DNA from: JACJXF01 sp038316435
Lineage (GTDB): Bacteria > Bacteroidota > Bacteroidia > Bacteroidales > GCA-2748055
DNA length: 41,116 nucleotides
Direction: 5' to 3'
Assembly: GCA_038316435.1 (NCBI GenBank)
Contig: JBBQAQ010000038.1
Coordinates: forward strand, 1 to 41,116
This document shows positions 25,650-34,221 of the stretch, piece after piece; positions within the stretch are counted from its first letter, which is position 1; each line of letters starts with the position of its first letter. A program made the translations under genes and the position numbers. Below the pieces are notes generated by a model that made no database searches, had not been told where the DNA came from, and saw nothing but the letters and a program-made list of their open reading frames with translations.

Positions 25650-26585
25650 TCACGATTGCTCTTTCAAAAAATTCAGATTTCGCTGTATTCCAGCGAATTT
25701 CGCCCTTTTAACTGCCGATCCCCTGAAAAGAAGATCATATTTTTCATTATCCATTGTATACCAGTCTTGCTTGCTCATTCCCAATAAATCCGGATGAGGC
25801 CGAAACTCTTCGATTGTGTTAGCTGAAGCCTTTCGATTCCATGGGCACACATCCTGACAAATATCACAACCAAAAACACGATTTTGAAATGAATCTTTAA
25901 GAAAATCTGGCATTTCGGGGGATTTGTTCTCAATGGTATGATACGAAATGCATCTACCAGCATCTATAACCCTGTCTGAAACAATGGCTCCGGTCGGACA
26001 TGAAGTAATACAATTTCTGCAACTGCCGCACATATCGTTTACAGGCTGGTCGTAATCAAGTTCTGCGGTAATAATCATTTCGCCAATAAATACAAATGAA
26101 CCGTATTTTGAAGTTAGTAGGAGGGAGTTTTTACCAATCCATCCAAGGCCGGATCTACTGGCCCAAGCGTGCTCCATAACCGGCGCTGAATCTGTGAAAA
26201 CACGCCCTTCACATCCGGGAATAAGACCGGTGGTAAAGGTCAGCAGGGATTTCAACATTTTACGAATCACATCATGATAATCTTTTCCGTAAGCATATTT
26301 TGCGAGTACAGGTGCTTCAGGATCGGATTGAATATTTTGAGGATAGTAGTTGAGAATTACAGAAACCACCGATCTTGCACCTTCAACAAGTAAACGAGGA
26401 TCTGTCCGTTTATCGGAGAAGTTTTGCATATACGAAAGTCCGGCATGATATCCTTTACCGAGCCAATTTCTAAGCCTTTCAGCATCTTCCGAAAGAAAGT
26501 CAGCCTTAGATATTCCACAGTCGGAAAAGCCAACCCTGAGAGCCTCGGCTTTTATCTGTTGTGAATATGTTTGCTCGGTTTTCAC
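25650..26585 (-). CDS. queG: Epoxyqueuosine reductase
   Basis: QueG reduces epoxyqueuosine to queuosine in tRNA, using cobalamin and two [4Fe-4S] clusters. The 311 residues match the short form of the family. Asp132 in FTDSAPVMEHAWASRSGLGWIGKN is the expected proton-donating Asp. Cluster ligands are visible as Cys186, Cys189, Cys192 and Cys196, with Cys212, Cys240, Cys243 and Cys247 forming the second set. Its start overlaps the stop of the SufT-like gene by 4 bp (ATGA), so it is translated as part of the sufE-sufT-queG unit. The linkage of a double-cluster enzyme to Fe-S assembly genes is sensible. Confidence 0.96.
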   Translation of the reverse strand: MKTEQTYSQQIKAEALRVGFSDCGISKADFLSEDAERLRNWLGKGYHAGLSYMQNFSDKRTDPRLLVEGARSVVSVILNYYPQNIQSDPEAPVLAKYAYGKDYHDVIRKMLKSLLTFTTGLIPGCEGRVFTDSAPVMEHAWASRSGLGWIGKNSLLLTSKYGSFVFIGEMIITAELDYDQPVNDMCGSCRNCITSCPTGAIVSDRVIDAGRCISYHTIENKSPEMPDFLKDSFQNRVFGCDICQDVCPWNRKASANTIEEFRPHPDLLGMSKQDWYTMDNEKYDLLFRGSAVKRAKFAGIQRNLNFLKEQS

Positions 26586-26905
26586 ATCAGTCCAAGATCC
26601 AGTCTTGCTTCTTCACTCAAATTGGATTCATCCCAAGGCGGTTCGAAAGTGAGGGTAACCTTTGCTTCTGTAACCCCTTCGATTGCTTTAACTTTCTCCT
26701 GTACTTCTGCCAAAAGTGAATCGGCAACCGGACAATTAGGAGCAGTAAGAGTCATGGTAATTTCTACCTTGTTGTTGTCATCAACATCAATCGCGTAAAT
26801 TAGCCCCAGATCATATATGTTTACCGGGATTTCCGGATCGAAGATATTCTTGAGTACCTGCACAATCTCTGTCTCGATTTGCAGGAAATTATTTACTTCT
26901 GCCAT
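26582..26905 (-). CDS. sufT: SufT-like/MIP18 (DUF59) Fe-S assembly protein
   Basis: A 107-residue DUF59 protein with VLKNIFDPEIPVNIYDLGLIYAIDV at the N-terminus, LTAPNCPVADSLL containing the conserved Cys, and the C-terminal VTLTFEPPWDESNLSEEARLDLGLM. DUF59 proteins such as SufT act in maturation of Fe-S proteins, with the Cys in the APNCP motif likely important. It is 30 bp after sufE and overlaps queG by 4 bp, so its job is almost certainly Fe-S cluster delivery. The symbol is by family likeness; PaaD-like members look similar but have a different context. Confidence 0.88.
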   Translation of the reverse strand: MAEVNNFLQIETEIVQVLKNIFDPEIPVNIYDLGLIYAIDVDDNNKVEITMTLTAPNCPVADSLLAEVQEKVKAIEGVTEAKVTLTFEPPWDESNLSEEARLDLGLM

Positions 26906-26935
26906 TTTATTTTCTTTCTGTTCCCTACTAACAAT

Positions 26936-27364
26936 TTACTGCCCCTTATGTTTAACATGGTAGGCGAGAGAATACATTTTCATCTTTTTTATCATGGAAA
27001 CCAGACCATTACTACGGGTGGGAGAAAGGTTTTCTTTTAGGCCGATTTTATCAATGAAATACAAATCTGCATTCATGATTTCTGAAGCTTCCTGATTATT
27101 CAATGCCCTGATGAGCAATGCTACTATGCCTTTTACTATAATCGCATCACTGTCGGCTGTAAAACTTATTTTTCCGTCAATAAACTCAGCATGTAGCCAA
27201 ACTTTAGACTGACAGCCATTTATAAGGTACTCGTCGGTTTTGTAACGCGAATCTATTGCGGGGAGCTCATGTCCAAGTTCAATAAGATAATTATACCGAT
27301 CCATCCAGTCTTCAAAAGCCGAAAACTCTTCAACGATCTGATCCTGAATTTCTGTAAGTGTCAT
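26936..27364 (-). CDS. sufE: SufE cysteine desulfuration protein
   Basis: SufE accepts the persulfide sulfur from SufS and passes it to the SufBCD scaffold. The 142 residues fit. Cys51 in LINGCQSKVWLHAEF is the persulfide carrier and matches Cys51 of E. coli SufE. ALLIRALNNQEASEI and the C-terminal GLKENLSPTRSNGLVSMIKKM are also typical. It is separated from sufS by the opposite-strand AAA ATPase at 27679-28824, which is unusual because the other suf genes are contiguous. Confidence 0.95.
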   Translation of the reverse strand: MTLTEIQDQIVEEFSAFEDWMDRYNYLIELGHELPAIDSRYKTDEYLINGCQSKVWLHAEFIDGKISFTADSDAIIVKGIVALLIRALNNQEASEIMNADLYFIDKIGLKENLSPTRSNGLVSMIKKMKMYSLAYHVKHKGQ

Positions 27365-27390
27365 GTTTGGATTAAATCTAAATTAGGCAA

Positions 27391-27398
27391 CAAAGGTA
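27391..27398 (-). promoter_or_regulatory. -7 box of the sufE-sufT-queG promoter
   Basis: On the minus strand TACCTTTG matches the Bacteroidota -7 consensus TAnnTTTG and lies 26 bp before the sufE ATG. No clear TTTG box is seen 19-21 bp upstream, so strength is uncertain. It would let sufE be expressed separately from sufBCDS. The rest of 27399-27589 has no recognised feature. Confidence 0.45.
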
Positions 27399-27589
27399 TA
27401 AAAAAAATGGAAGTGATGGAATATGTTTTTGCTTCAATGTTTGAGGTTTAGGGGCTTTTTCGGTTCGAAAACTAAGCCCTATCATTACCTCAATAAATTC
27501 TGTTTCTTTTAGATCACCTTATTAATATGAAGGATCTGAATAAAAATAAAATTTCACAGGGAGATTTTTTTGATTGCCCGCCTATACTT

Positions 27590-27649
27590 AACTTACAGAA
27601 ATGTAACTTACAAAGTTGTAACTTACAAAGTTGTAACTTACAAAATTGT
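27590..27649 (+). repeat. Four tandem 15-bp repeats, unit AACTTACAAAGTTGT, upstream of the ATPase
   Basis: Units run 27590-27604, 27605-27619, 27620-27634 and 27635-27649. Units 2 and 3 are identical; unit 1 differs in its second half and unit 4 by one base. Each unit contains the dyad AACTT-ACA-AAGTT (perfect in units 2 and 3), so the array is a series of phased palindromes. It overlaps the -33 region of the promoter for the plus-strand ATPase. It could be an operator array or a length-variable promoter element. Confidence 0.85.
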
Positions 27650-27661
27650 AATATATCTTTG
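27631..27661 (+). promoter_or_regulatory. Promoter of the AAA ATPase gene (TTG-N20-TATCTTTG)
   Basis: TATCTTTG at 27654-27661 fits the Bacteroidota -7 box TAnnTTTG. TTG at 27631-27633 lies 20 bp upstream, within normal spacing for the -33 box. The -33 element sits in the third 15-bp repeat, so repeat number or repeat-binding proteins would directly affect it. The ATG is only 17 bp after the -7 box, giving a leader of roughly 10 nt. Confidence 0.6.
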
Positions 27662-27678
27662 TATTAAATTTTGATACT

Positions 27679-28824
27679 ATGGGAACTGCATTTGTATATG
27701 GGAAAATTGTTGGTGAGGAAAACTTTACCAACCGGGAAAAGGATTTGGAGCGGCTTATTTCCAATTTTGAAAATAAAACAAATACTATTTTGATCTCACC
27801 AAGAAGGTGGGGAAAATCTTCTCTGGTGGCAAAAGCAGCAGCGGTGGCGCAAAAGAAAAATAAGGAAGTGCGTTTTTGTTTTATTGATTTGTTTAACATT
27901 CGTTCGGAGGAGGAGTTTTACCAGCAATTTGCTCTTGAGGTCTTAAAGGCATCTACTTCAAAAATGGAAGAACTCAGAAGTTCAGCCTTTACATTTATGG
28001 GGAGATTACTTCCAAAGTTAATAGTTGGCAACATGCCGGGAAATGAAGTTTCACTCGAACTGGATTGGAAAGAAGTAAAAAAGAATCCGAATGATATTCT
28101 TGATTTGCCTGAAAACCTCTCCCGGGACAAAGATTTCCGCTTAATAGTCTGCATTGATGAATTTCAAAACATAGCGGGATTTGAGAATCAGCTTGACATT
28201 CAGAAGAAGCTGAGATCCCATTGGCAGAAACATTCAAAAACGAGCTATTGTCTTTACGGTAGCAAACGTCATATGATGATGGAGGTATTTACCTCGGCAT
28301 CAATGCCTTTTTATAAATTTGGAGATCTGTTTTTTCTTGAGAAAATATCCCGTGAAAACTGGTTACCCTTTATAATTAGCCGCTTTAAAGTTACAGCAAA
28401 GGACATAAAACCTGAGGCAGCTGAAAAGATAATCAGCCTTGCTGAATGCCATCCCTATTATGTACAGCAACTAGCGCAGCAAGCATGGCTAAGAACAAAG
28501 CGAAGCTGTAATACCATTATTGTTGCTGAGGCACATGAAGAACTGGTACTTCAGATGAGTCTTCTTTTTCAGACAATAACCGATTCGTTAAGCAATACAC
28601 AGGTTAATTTTCTACAGGCACTTATTTGTGGCGAGACTCAACTTAGCTCTGCAGAGGTTTTAATGAAGTATCGTTTAGGGACATCGGCAAACATAATCAG
28701 GATAAAGGATGCACTTGTGTCAAGGGAAATTATTGAAGTTCAGAGTAGTGAGTATGTCTTTCTGGATCCTGTCTATAGGTTCTGGCTAAAGAAACATTAT
28801 TTCCGAATCTGGGATGGTGGCTAG
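27679..28824 (+). CDS. Archaeal-type AAA ATPase with C-terminal winged-helix-like region
   Basis: A 381-residue STAND-like ATPase of the ATPase domain predominantly from Archaea type (PF01637-like). The P-loop is SPRRWGKS (residues 40-47), preceded by FTNREKDLERL, and Walker B is LIVCIDEFQ with Asp160-Glu161. A sensor-like stretch SYCLYGSKRHMM follows. The last ~100 residues, with SLSNTQVNFLQALI and YVFLDPVYRFWLKK, resemble the winged-helix tail common in this family. Its role is unknown; relatives are linked to mobile or defence genes in some genomes. It is embedded opposite to the suf genes: its 3' end overlaps the sufS stop by 4 bp and its start faces sufE. Confidence 0.85.
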   Translation: MGTAFVYGKIVGEENFTNREKDLERLISNFENKTNTILISPRRWGKSSLVAKAAAVAQKKNKEVRFCFIDLFNIRSEEEFYQQFALEVLKASTSKMEELRSSAFTFMGRLLPKLIVGNMPGNEVSLELDWKEVKKNPNDILDLPENLSRDKDFRLIVCIDEFQNIAGFENQLDIQKKLRSHWQKHSKTSYCLYGSKRHMMMEVFTSASMPFYKFGDLFFLEKISRENWLPFIISRFKVTAKDIKPEAAEKIISLAECHPYYVQQLAQQAWLRTKRSCNTIIVAEAHEELVLQMSLLFQTITDSLSNTQVNFLQALICGETQLSSAEVLMKYRLGTSANIIRIKDALVSREIIEVQSSEYVFLDPVYRFWLKKHYFRIWDGG

Positions 28825-30068
28825 GTTAGCATAGTTCTGGCTTTCTTAAGTCCTTCAACAAGTTTGTCAATATCCTCAACGGAATTATAAAAAACCATAG
28901 ATGCTCTTATGGTTCCGGATATCTGAAAATGATCCATAACCGGCTGGGCGCAGTGTGTTCCGGTTCTTAGAGCGATTCCCATTTTATCGAGGATCATACC
29001 TAAATCATAGGGATGAGTTCCCTGAATAAGGAATGAAAACACCGATATTTTTTCTCTGGCATTTCCATAAATATCTAAGCCCTCAATTTCCAGTAACCTC
29101 TTTTGGGTGTAGTCGCGGAGCAGGTTTTCCTGATGAACAATAGCATCCAGACCAATAGAACTAACATAATCAAGAGCTGTGCCAAGTCCGATGGCTGCGG
29201 TGTAATTTGCAGTTCCGGCTTCAAATTTAAAGGGAAGTTTGTTGTATGTTGTTTTATTGAATTTTACACAGTCAACCATATCGCCTCCGCCCTGATAGGG
29301 AGGAATAGCATCGAGCATTACTTCCTTACCATATAATACGCCTATTCCGGTAGGGCCGAAAACTTTATGTCCTGAAAAGACATAAAAATCGCAATTCAGA
29401 TCCTGAACATCAACACGCCCGTGCTGTATGGCCTGAGCTCCGTCAATCAAAACAGGAACACTGTGATCATGAGCAAAACGGATCATTTCTTTTACCGGAT
29501 TTACTGTTCCGAGGGAGTTTGAGGTATGGGTAAGCGCTACAAGCCTCGTCTTTTCGTTAAAGAGAAGTTTATATTCATTTTGAATCAGTTCTCCATTCTC
29601 ATCAAAAGGGATGATTCTTAGTTTTGCTTTTTTACGAGCACAGAGCATTTGCCAGGGAACAATGTTTGAGTGATGTTCCATTTCGGAAACGATGATTTCA
29701 TCTCCTTCTTTTACATATTTCTCCCCGAAAGAAAATGCAATGGTATTGATCGATCCAGTAGCTCCGCTGGTAAACACAATTTCGTTGGTTCCCTTTGCAT
29801 TGATGAAATTCTTAACCACTTCACGGGCATATTCATATTCGCCGGTCATCTGTTCGCTCAGGAAATGAACTCCCCTGTGAATACTGCTGTTTTTTACTGA
29901 GTAAAGTTCGTTCAGTTTATCAATAACAATGCGTGGTTTCTGAGTAGTAGCGCCATTATCAAGATAAACCAGTGGCTTATTGTGAACCATGGTCTGAAGA
30001 ACGGGAAAGTCCCTCCTGATGATATTTACATCAATATTTACGGCTGGGATATCGTTATCTACTGACAT
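28821..30068 (-). CDS. sufS: SufS-type cysteine desulfurase
   Basis: SufS removes sulfur from L-cysteine as an enzyme persulfide for Fe-S cluster synthesis, using PLP. The 415 residues match class V SufS. Lys235 in FSGHKVFGPTGIGVLYG is the PLP lysine, and Cys373 in RTGTHCAQP is the persulfide cysteine. VSEMEHHSNIVPW is typical of the group II desulfurases. Its start overlaps sufD by 10 bp, so it is cotranslated with sufBCD. Its stop overlaps that of the opposite-strand ATPase gene by 4 bp. Confidence 0.97.
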   Translation of the reverse strand: MSVDNDIPAVNIDVNIIRRDFPVLQTMVHNKPLVYLDNGATTQKPRIVIDKLNELYSVKNSSIHRGVHFLSEQMTGEYEYAREVVKNFINAKGTNEIVFTSGATGSINTIAFSFGEKYVKEGDEIIVSEMEHHSNIVPWQMLCARKKAKLRIIPFDENGELIQNEYKLLFNEKTRLVALTHTSNSLGTVNPVKEMIRFAHDHSVPVLIDGAQAIQHGRVDVQDLNCDFYVFSGHKVFGPTGIGVLYGKEVMLDAIPPYQGGGDMVDCVKFNKTTYNKLPFKFEAGTANYTAAIGLGTALDYVSSIGLDAIVHQENLLRDYTQKRLLEIEGLDIYGNAREKISVFSFLIQGTHPYDLGMILDKMGIALRTGTHCAQPVMDHFQISGTIRASMVFYNSVEDIDKLVEGLKKARTMLT

Positions 30069-31426
30069 TTCATTTTACAGTTATTGCATTGAGAGAGCTC
30101 GCCTTTTAGTCTTTTATCAACGAGTTCGATGACTCTTTCACGAAGTGGCAGAAGCTTAATTTCGGAAAGCACGGCATGTGCAAATGCAAACATAAGCAGT
30201 TGCATGCTTTCTTTATATGGGATTCCTCTGGAACGGATATAAAACAGCGCATCAGTATCAAGCTGGCCAACAGTTGCACCATGACTGCATTTCACGTCAT
30301 CAGCATATATTTCAAGTTGGGGGCGCGTGTACATTTTGGCAGTATCTGTTAGTAGAATATTGTTATTCCTTTGATATGCTTGTGTGTGCTGAGCGTCTTT
30401 ATGCACATGAATTTTCCCATTAAAGGCGCCAGTTGAGTTTTCATCGAGTATACCTTTGTAGAGCTGGTTACTGGTGCAATTTGGAACGAGGTGATTCACG
30501 TATGTGTAATTATCTATATGCTGCGTATCATCAACAAGATAGAGACCCATCGACTTGTTATCTGCTCCTTCACCAGCAAGATCAACATACATGTTATTCC
30601 GGATTTTTCCTCCGTGAAGTGTAATATAATTGGAGCTAACATGGGAGTTAGTCATCTGATGCACATAAGCATTGGTGATCTGAATGGCTTTATTATGCTC
30701 ATTCTGCACCCTTGTCAGATCGAGATTAGAAGCGGATCCGGCAAAGATTTCCGTAACTGAATTGGTAAAAAACTCGTGATTGGAAAGGGTATGATCGCAA
30801 ATCAGAACTTTTGCTTCTGCGTTTTCTTCCAGAATAAAAAGATTGCGATGATGAACCATTTGCGACTCATCCGACAGTAAAAGATGAATGATCTGGAATG
30901 GTTTCTCACAAACTATATTTTTGGGGATATACAGAAAAACGCCATCCTGCGTAAATGCTGTGTTTAAGGCAGTTATACCGTCTTCTGTAAATTTTGCATA
31001 TTTTGTATAATGCTTAGCAAAAAGCTCAGGAAACCTGATTCCGGCAGCCTTCATACTTCCAAAAATCACCCCATTTTCGAGACAGGTAATTTCTTCGGAT
31101 GTATTGTAATAAAACCCGTTTAAAACAAGAATCACCTGAGTATCGAGCTCAGGTATATCGCACTGAAAAAGCTCTTTGATGTCGAGTTCAATCTTTCTGG
31201 GAGTGAAATTCTGTTTTATTTCTTTGCTGAAATACTCGTTCACAGGAGTGTACTTGTATTTTTCATCTTTTTTTGGAGGCAATCCAGTGGTTTTGAAGCA
31301 CTCAATGGCTTTATTTCGCAGTGAATTCACAAGATCCGAGGATCCTTTGAAAATCTCCCCCGAATTCTCCCTGAAAAGAGTCGTGAAAACTTCTTTTGTG
31401 TCTATATTTTTTGCTTCCTGAGCCAT
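30059..31426 (-). CDS. sufD: SufD Fe-S assembly scaffold subunit
   Basis: SufD is a structural partner of SufB and SufC in the SufBC2D scaffold. The 455 residues fit, and the right-handed beta-helix core is marked by SNYITLHGGKIRNNMYVDLAGEG, ENSTGAFNGKIHVHKDAQHTQAYQ and YADDVKCSHGATVG. The last block is the SufD-specific segment with the conserved His. RGIPYKESMQLLMFAFAHAVL is the C-terminal helix region. It starts 19 bp after sufC and overlaps sufS by 10 bp. Confidence 0.96.
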   Translation of the reverse strand: MAQEAKNIDTKEVFTTLFRENSGEIFKGSSDLVNSLRNKAIECFKTTGLPPKKDEKYKYTPVNEYFSKEIKQNFTPRKIELDIKELFQCDIPELDTQVILVLNGFYYNTSEEITCLENGVIFGSMKAAGIRFPELFAKHYTKYAKFTEDGITALNTAFTQDGVFLYIPKNIVCEKPFQIIHLLLSDESQMVHHRNLFILEENAEAKVLICDHTLSNHEFFTNSVTEIFAGSASNLDLTRVQNEHNKAIQITNAYVHQMTNSHVSSNYITLHGGKIRNNMYVDLAGEGADNKSMGLYLVDDTQHIDNYTYVNHLVPNCTSNQLYKGILDENSTGAFNGKIHVHKDAQHTQAYQRNNNILLTDTAKMYTRPQLEIYADDVKCSHGATVGQLDTDALFYIRSRGIPYKESMQLLMFAFAHAVLSEIKLLPLRERVIELVDKRLKGELSQCNNCKMKCQ

Positions 31427-31445
31427 AATTATATATCCTTGTATT

Positions 31446-32198
31446 TCAGGAGTTTACTTCTTCTTTGATCCAGTCGTAGCCTTTTTCTTCCAACTCGTAG
31501 GCAAGTGTTTTATCTCCCGATTTAACAATTCTACCATTATAAAGAACATGAACGAAGTCGGGAACAATATAGTCCAGAAGCCTCTGGTAGTGAGTAATGA
31601 CGATACTTGCAGTTTCGGGGGAATGGAGTTTATTAACGCCATTGGCTACTATGCGAAGGGCATCAATATCAAGACCTGAGTCGGTTTCATCCAAAATAGC
31701 CAGTTTTGGTTCCAACATTGCCATCTGAAAAATTTCGTTTTTCTTTTTCTCGCCACCTGAAAATCCCTCATTAACAGAGCGATTTGTAAGATTGGAGTCG
31801 ATTTCAACAACCGCTTTTTTCTCTCTCATCAATTTCAGAAAATCGCTTGAGGAGAGTGGCTCAAGTCCCTGATATTTACGTTTCTCATTTACCGCAGAGC
31901 GCATGAAGTTTACCATGCTTACTCCCGGAATTTCAACTGGATACTGGAATCCAAGGAACAGACCTTCCCGAGCACGGTATTCTGGTTGCATTTCAAGTAG
32001 ATTTTTCCCAAGAAATGTAACGCTACCGCCTGTAACAACTGCATACTCACGCCCAGAAAGCGCCGCAGCAAGAGTGCTTTTCCCGGATCCATTCGGGCCC
32101 ATGATGGCATGTATTTCACCTGCTTTTATTTCAAGGTTAATTCCTTTCAGAATCTCCTTTTCTTCGATTGAAACCTTTAAATTTTTTATTGAGAGCAT
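31446..32198 (-). CDS. sufC: SufC Fe-S assembly ATPase
   Basis: SufC is the ABC-type ATPase of the SufBCD complex and powers assembly or transfer of the cluster. Its 250 residues contain Walker A GPNGSGKST (34-42), the signature region FSGGEKKKNEIFQ, the Walker B LAILDETDSGLDIDAL and the H-loop VITHY. It lies between sufB (102 bp upstream) and sufD (19 bp downstream). The leader between sufB and sufC contains a short AATTTAG tandem repeat. Confidence 0.97.
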   Translation of the reverse strand: MLSIKNLKVSIEEKEILKGINLEIKAGEIHAIMGPNGSGKSTLAAALSGREYAVVTGGSVTFLGKNLLEMQPEYRAREGLFLGFQYPVEIPGVSMVNFMRSAVNEKRKYQGLEPLSSSDFLKLMREKKAVVEIDSNLTNRSVNEGFSGGEKKKNEIFQMAMLEPKLAILDETDSGLDIDALRIVANGVNKLHSPETASIVITHYQRLLDYIVPDFVHVLYNGRIVKSGDKTLAYELEEKGYDWIKEEVNS

Positions 32199-32204
32199 TT
32201 ATTT

Positions 32205-32230
32205 AATTTAGAATTTAGAATTTAGAATTT
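32205..32230. repeat. Short tandem repeat (AATTTAG, 3.7 copies) between sufB and sufC
   Basis: The 7-bp word AATTTAG repeats at 32205-32211, 32212-32218 and 32219-32225, with a partial unit to 32230. It sits just before the sufC start within the 102-bp gap after sufB. It might arise from replication slippage and could alter spacing or translation of sufC, though no function is shown. It does not overlap a promoter box that I can identify. Confidence 0.75.
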
Positions 32231-32300
32231 CACTTTATTAAAAACTTTAAAATTAGTTTGTTACTCCATTTTCAAATTTTCAAATCAGCTTATAATCGTA

Positions 32301-33746
32301 TCACCCTACACTACCTTCGAGAGTGATGGCAAGTAGTTTCTGGGCTTCTACTGCAAATTCCATCGGAAGTTTATTGAGAACTTCTTTTGCATAGCCGTTA
32401 ACAATAAGGCTAATTGCAGTTTCTGTATCAATTCCCCTTTGGTTGCAATAGAATATCTGATCTTCACCGATCTTTGAAGTGGTTGCTTCGTGTTCAACAA
32501 TGGCAGATTTGTTATCTACTTCAATATATGGCCAGGTATGAGCTCCGCATTTACTTCCAAGCAGGAGTGAGTCGCACTGCGAGTAATTACGGGCATTTTC
32601 AGCGCCCTTCATCACTTTCACCAATCCCCTGTAAGAATTATTACTAAAACCTGCAGAGATTCCTTTCGAAATAATTGTGCTTTTGGTGTTTTTACCGATA
32701 TGGATCATTTTGGTTCCTGTATCGGCCTGCTGGTGATTGTTGGTAACAGCAACCGAATAAAATTCGGCAGTGGAATTATTTCCCCGGAGAATACAACTTG
32801 GATATTTCCATGTTATGGCAGAGCCTGTCTCCACCTGGGTCCAGGAGATTTTGGAAAAATCCCCCTTGCACATTCCCCGCTTGGTAACGAAGTTAAAAAT
32901 GCCACCAAGTCCATTTTTATCCCCCGGATACCAATTCTGAACCGTGGAATATTTAACCTGTGAATGAGCCATGGCAACGATTTCAACGATAGCGGCATGA
33001 AGCTGATTTTCATCTCTCCTGGGTGCAGTGCATCCTTCAAGGTAACTCACATAACTTCCTTCTTCAGCAACGATGAGTGTTCTTTCAAACTGACCTGTAT
33101 TGGCGGCGTTGATGCGGAAATATGTAGAAAGTTCCATGGGACAGCGAACTCCCTTGGGAATATAGCAGAATGAGCCATCACTGAAAACCGCTGAATTCAG
33201 AGCGGCAAAATAATTATCAGTGTACGGAACAACCGATCCCATGTACTGTTTCACTAAATCCGGATGATTCTGAACCGCTTCACTGAAAGAACAAAAAATT
33301 ATGCCTTTTTCAGCAAGAGTTTCCTTGAAGGTTGTTTTAACGGAAACGCTATCGATGACAGCATCAACCGCAACACCGGCTAATGCTTTCTGCTCTTCAA
33401 GAGGGATTCCTAACTTATTGAAAGTGTCAATTAGCTCAGGATCAACCTCATCCAGACTTGCCAGTTTAGCATTTTGTTTGGGTGCTGAATAGTAAATAAT
33501 ATCCTGATAGTTGATTTTCGGGAGTTCAAGATGAGCCCACTCCGGCATTTTAAGTTTTTGCCAGTGGCGGAATGCTTTGAGCCGGAACTCAAGCATCCAC
33601 TCTGGCTCATTTTTCTTTGACGATATCAATGCAACAACCTGTTCGCTAAGCCCTTTTGGAATAGATTCCGCTTCGATGTCGGTATAAAACCCGTATTTGT
33701 AATCGCTCTGTGTGAGCTCGTTCAGTATTTTGTTATTTTCACTCAT
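32301..33746 (-). CDS. sufB: SufB Fe-S assembly scaffold subunit
   Basis: SufB is the main scaffold on which the nascent Fe-S cluster is built. The 481 residues match the family. YIPKGVRCPMELSTYFRINAANTGQFERTLIVAEEGSYVSYLEGCTAP is a strongly conserved SufB block, and the C-terminal CDSLLLGSKCGAHTWPYIEV contains the conserved Cys of the SufB core. It is the first gene of sufBCDS and starts at an ATG at 33746. A -7 box TATATTTG lies about 65 bp upstream. Confidence 0.97.
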   Translation of the reverse strand: MSENNKILNELTQSDYKYGFYTDIEAESIPKGLSEQVVALISSKKNEPEWMLEFRLKAFRHWQKLKMPEWAHLELPKINYQDIIYYSAPKQNAKLASLDEVDPELIDTFNKLGIPLEEQKALAGVAVDAVIDSVSVKTTFKETLAEKGIIFCSFSEAVQNHPDLVKQYMGSVVPYTDNYFAALNSAVFSDGSFCYIPKGVRCPMELSTYFRINAANTGQFERTLIVAEEGSYVSYLEGCTAPRRDENQLHAAIVEIVAMAHSQVKYSTVQNWYPGDKNGLGGIFNFVTKRGMCKGDFSKISWTQVETGSAITWKYPSCILRGNNSTAEFYSVAVTNNHQQADTGTKMIHIGKNTKSTIISKGISAGFSNNSYRGLVKVMKGAENARNYSQCDSLLLGSKCGAHTWPYIEVDNKSAIVEHEATTSKIGEDQIFYCNQRGIDTETAISLIVNGYAKEVLNKLPMEFAVEAQKLLAITLEGSVG

Positions 33747-33812
33747 TGCTGCTTTCCTGTCGATGAATTCCCCCGCGATCAGCCTTTATTTAGATTAATT
33801 ATAAATAGAGTG

Positions 33813-33820
33813 CAAATATA
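33813..33820 (-). promoter_or_regulatory. -7 box of the sufB promoter
   Basis: On the minus strand TATATTTG fully matches TAnnTTTG and lies 66 bp before the sufB ATG. A -33 TTTG is not present at the best spacing, so the box may need an activator or be weak. The leader contains no recognised iron-sulfur regulator site that I can name. Confidence 0.5.
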
Positions 33821-33848
33821 CAAAATATTTCAGATTCCGGTGCAGTGT

Positions 33849-34142
33849 TTAACCGGGTTTTAACAATATCGGGTATTGAAGAATTTGCAAATGAATATAA
33901 TATAGATAATTCCCTGTGCCTGTCCACAGTTTTCCAAGAAAGCCGATAGCACTTTCAATCACTCCATTAATTCCGTTTTGAGCAACATAATTGAACAGTT
34001 TTATAAGTAATGGAGCAAAAGTAAAAACAACCATAGCAATAATTATCAGCAGAAATATGCTCAGGATGATAGCCAGAAGCCGAAGCTTTTTATTTTCTCT
34101 GATTCTTTTAAGTGCCAAAAAAGGAATTCCTTTCCAATACAA
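33849..34142 (-). CDS. Small uncharacterised membrane protein
   Basis: A 97-residue protein with a hydrophobic helix at about residues 23-48 and a basic N-terminal tail (LKRIRENKKLRL), suggesting an inner-membrane protein with its N-terminus inside. A second weak helix lies near INGVIESAIGFLGKL. The only available start is a TTG at 34142 directly after an in-frame TAA; the first ATG (residue 37) would cut the helix. It could be a genuine small gene or the remnant of a longer one. It sits between sufB and the toxin-antitoxin pair. Confidence 0.5.
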   Translation of the reverse strand: MYWKGIPFLALKRIRENKKLRLLAIILSIFLLIIIAMVVFTFAPLLIKLFNYVAQNGINGVIESAIGFLGKLWTGTGNYLYYIHLQILQYPILLKPG

Positions 34143-34221
34143 TTAACCTATTTGCAAACTTTGGAATTAAAGCGAGTGTCGGCGGATAGTATCTCATCAT
34201 TTCTTGTTTATCTATCCCTAA

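Noticed and set aside
27590..27649. Possible CRISPR array
   Set aside because: The units are 15 bp with no spacers and lie in a promoter; no cas genes are nearby.
27588..27899. Minus-strand 103-residue open frame with repeated YNFVS units
   Set aside because: Its repeats are just the 15-bp tandem array read as codons, and it lies opposite the ATPase gene and its promoter.
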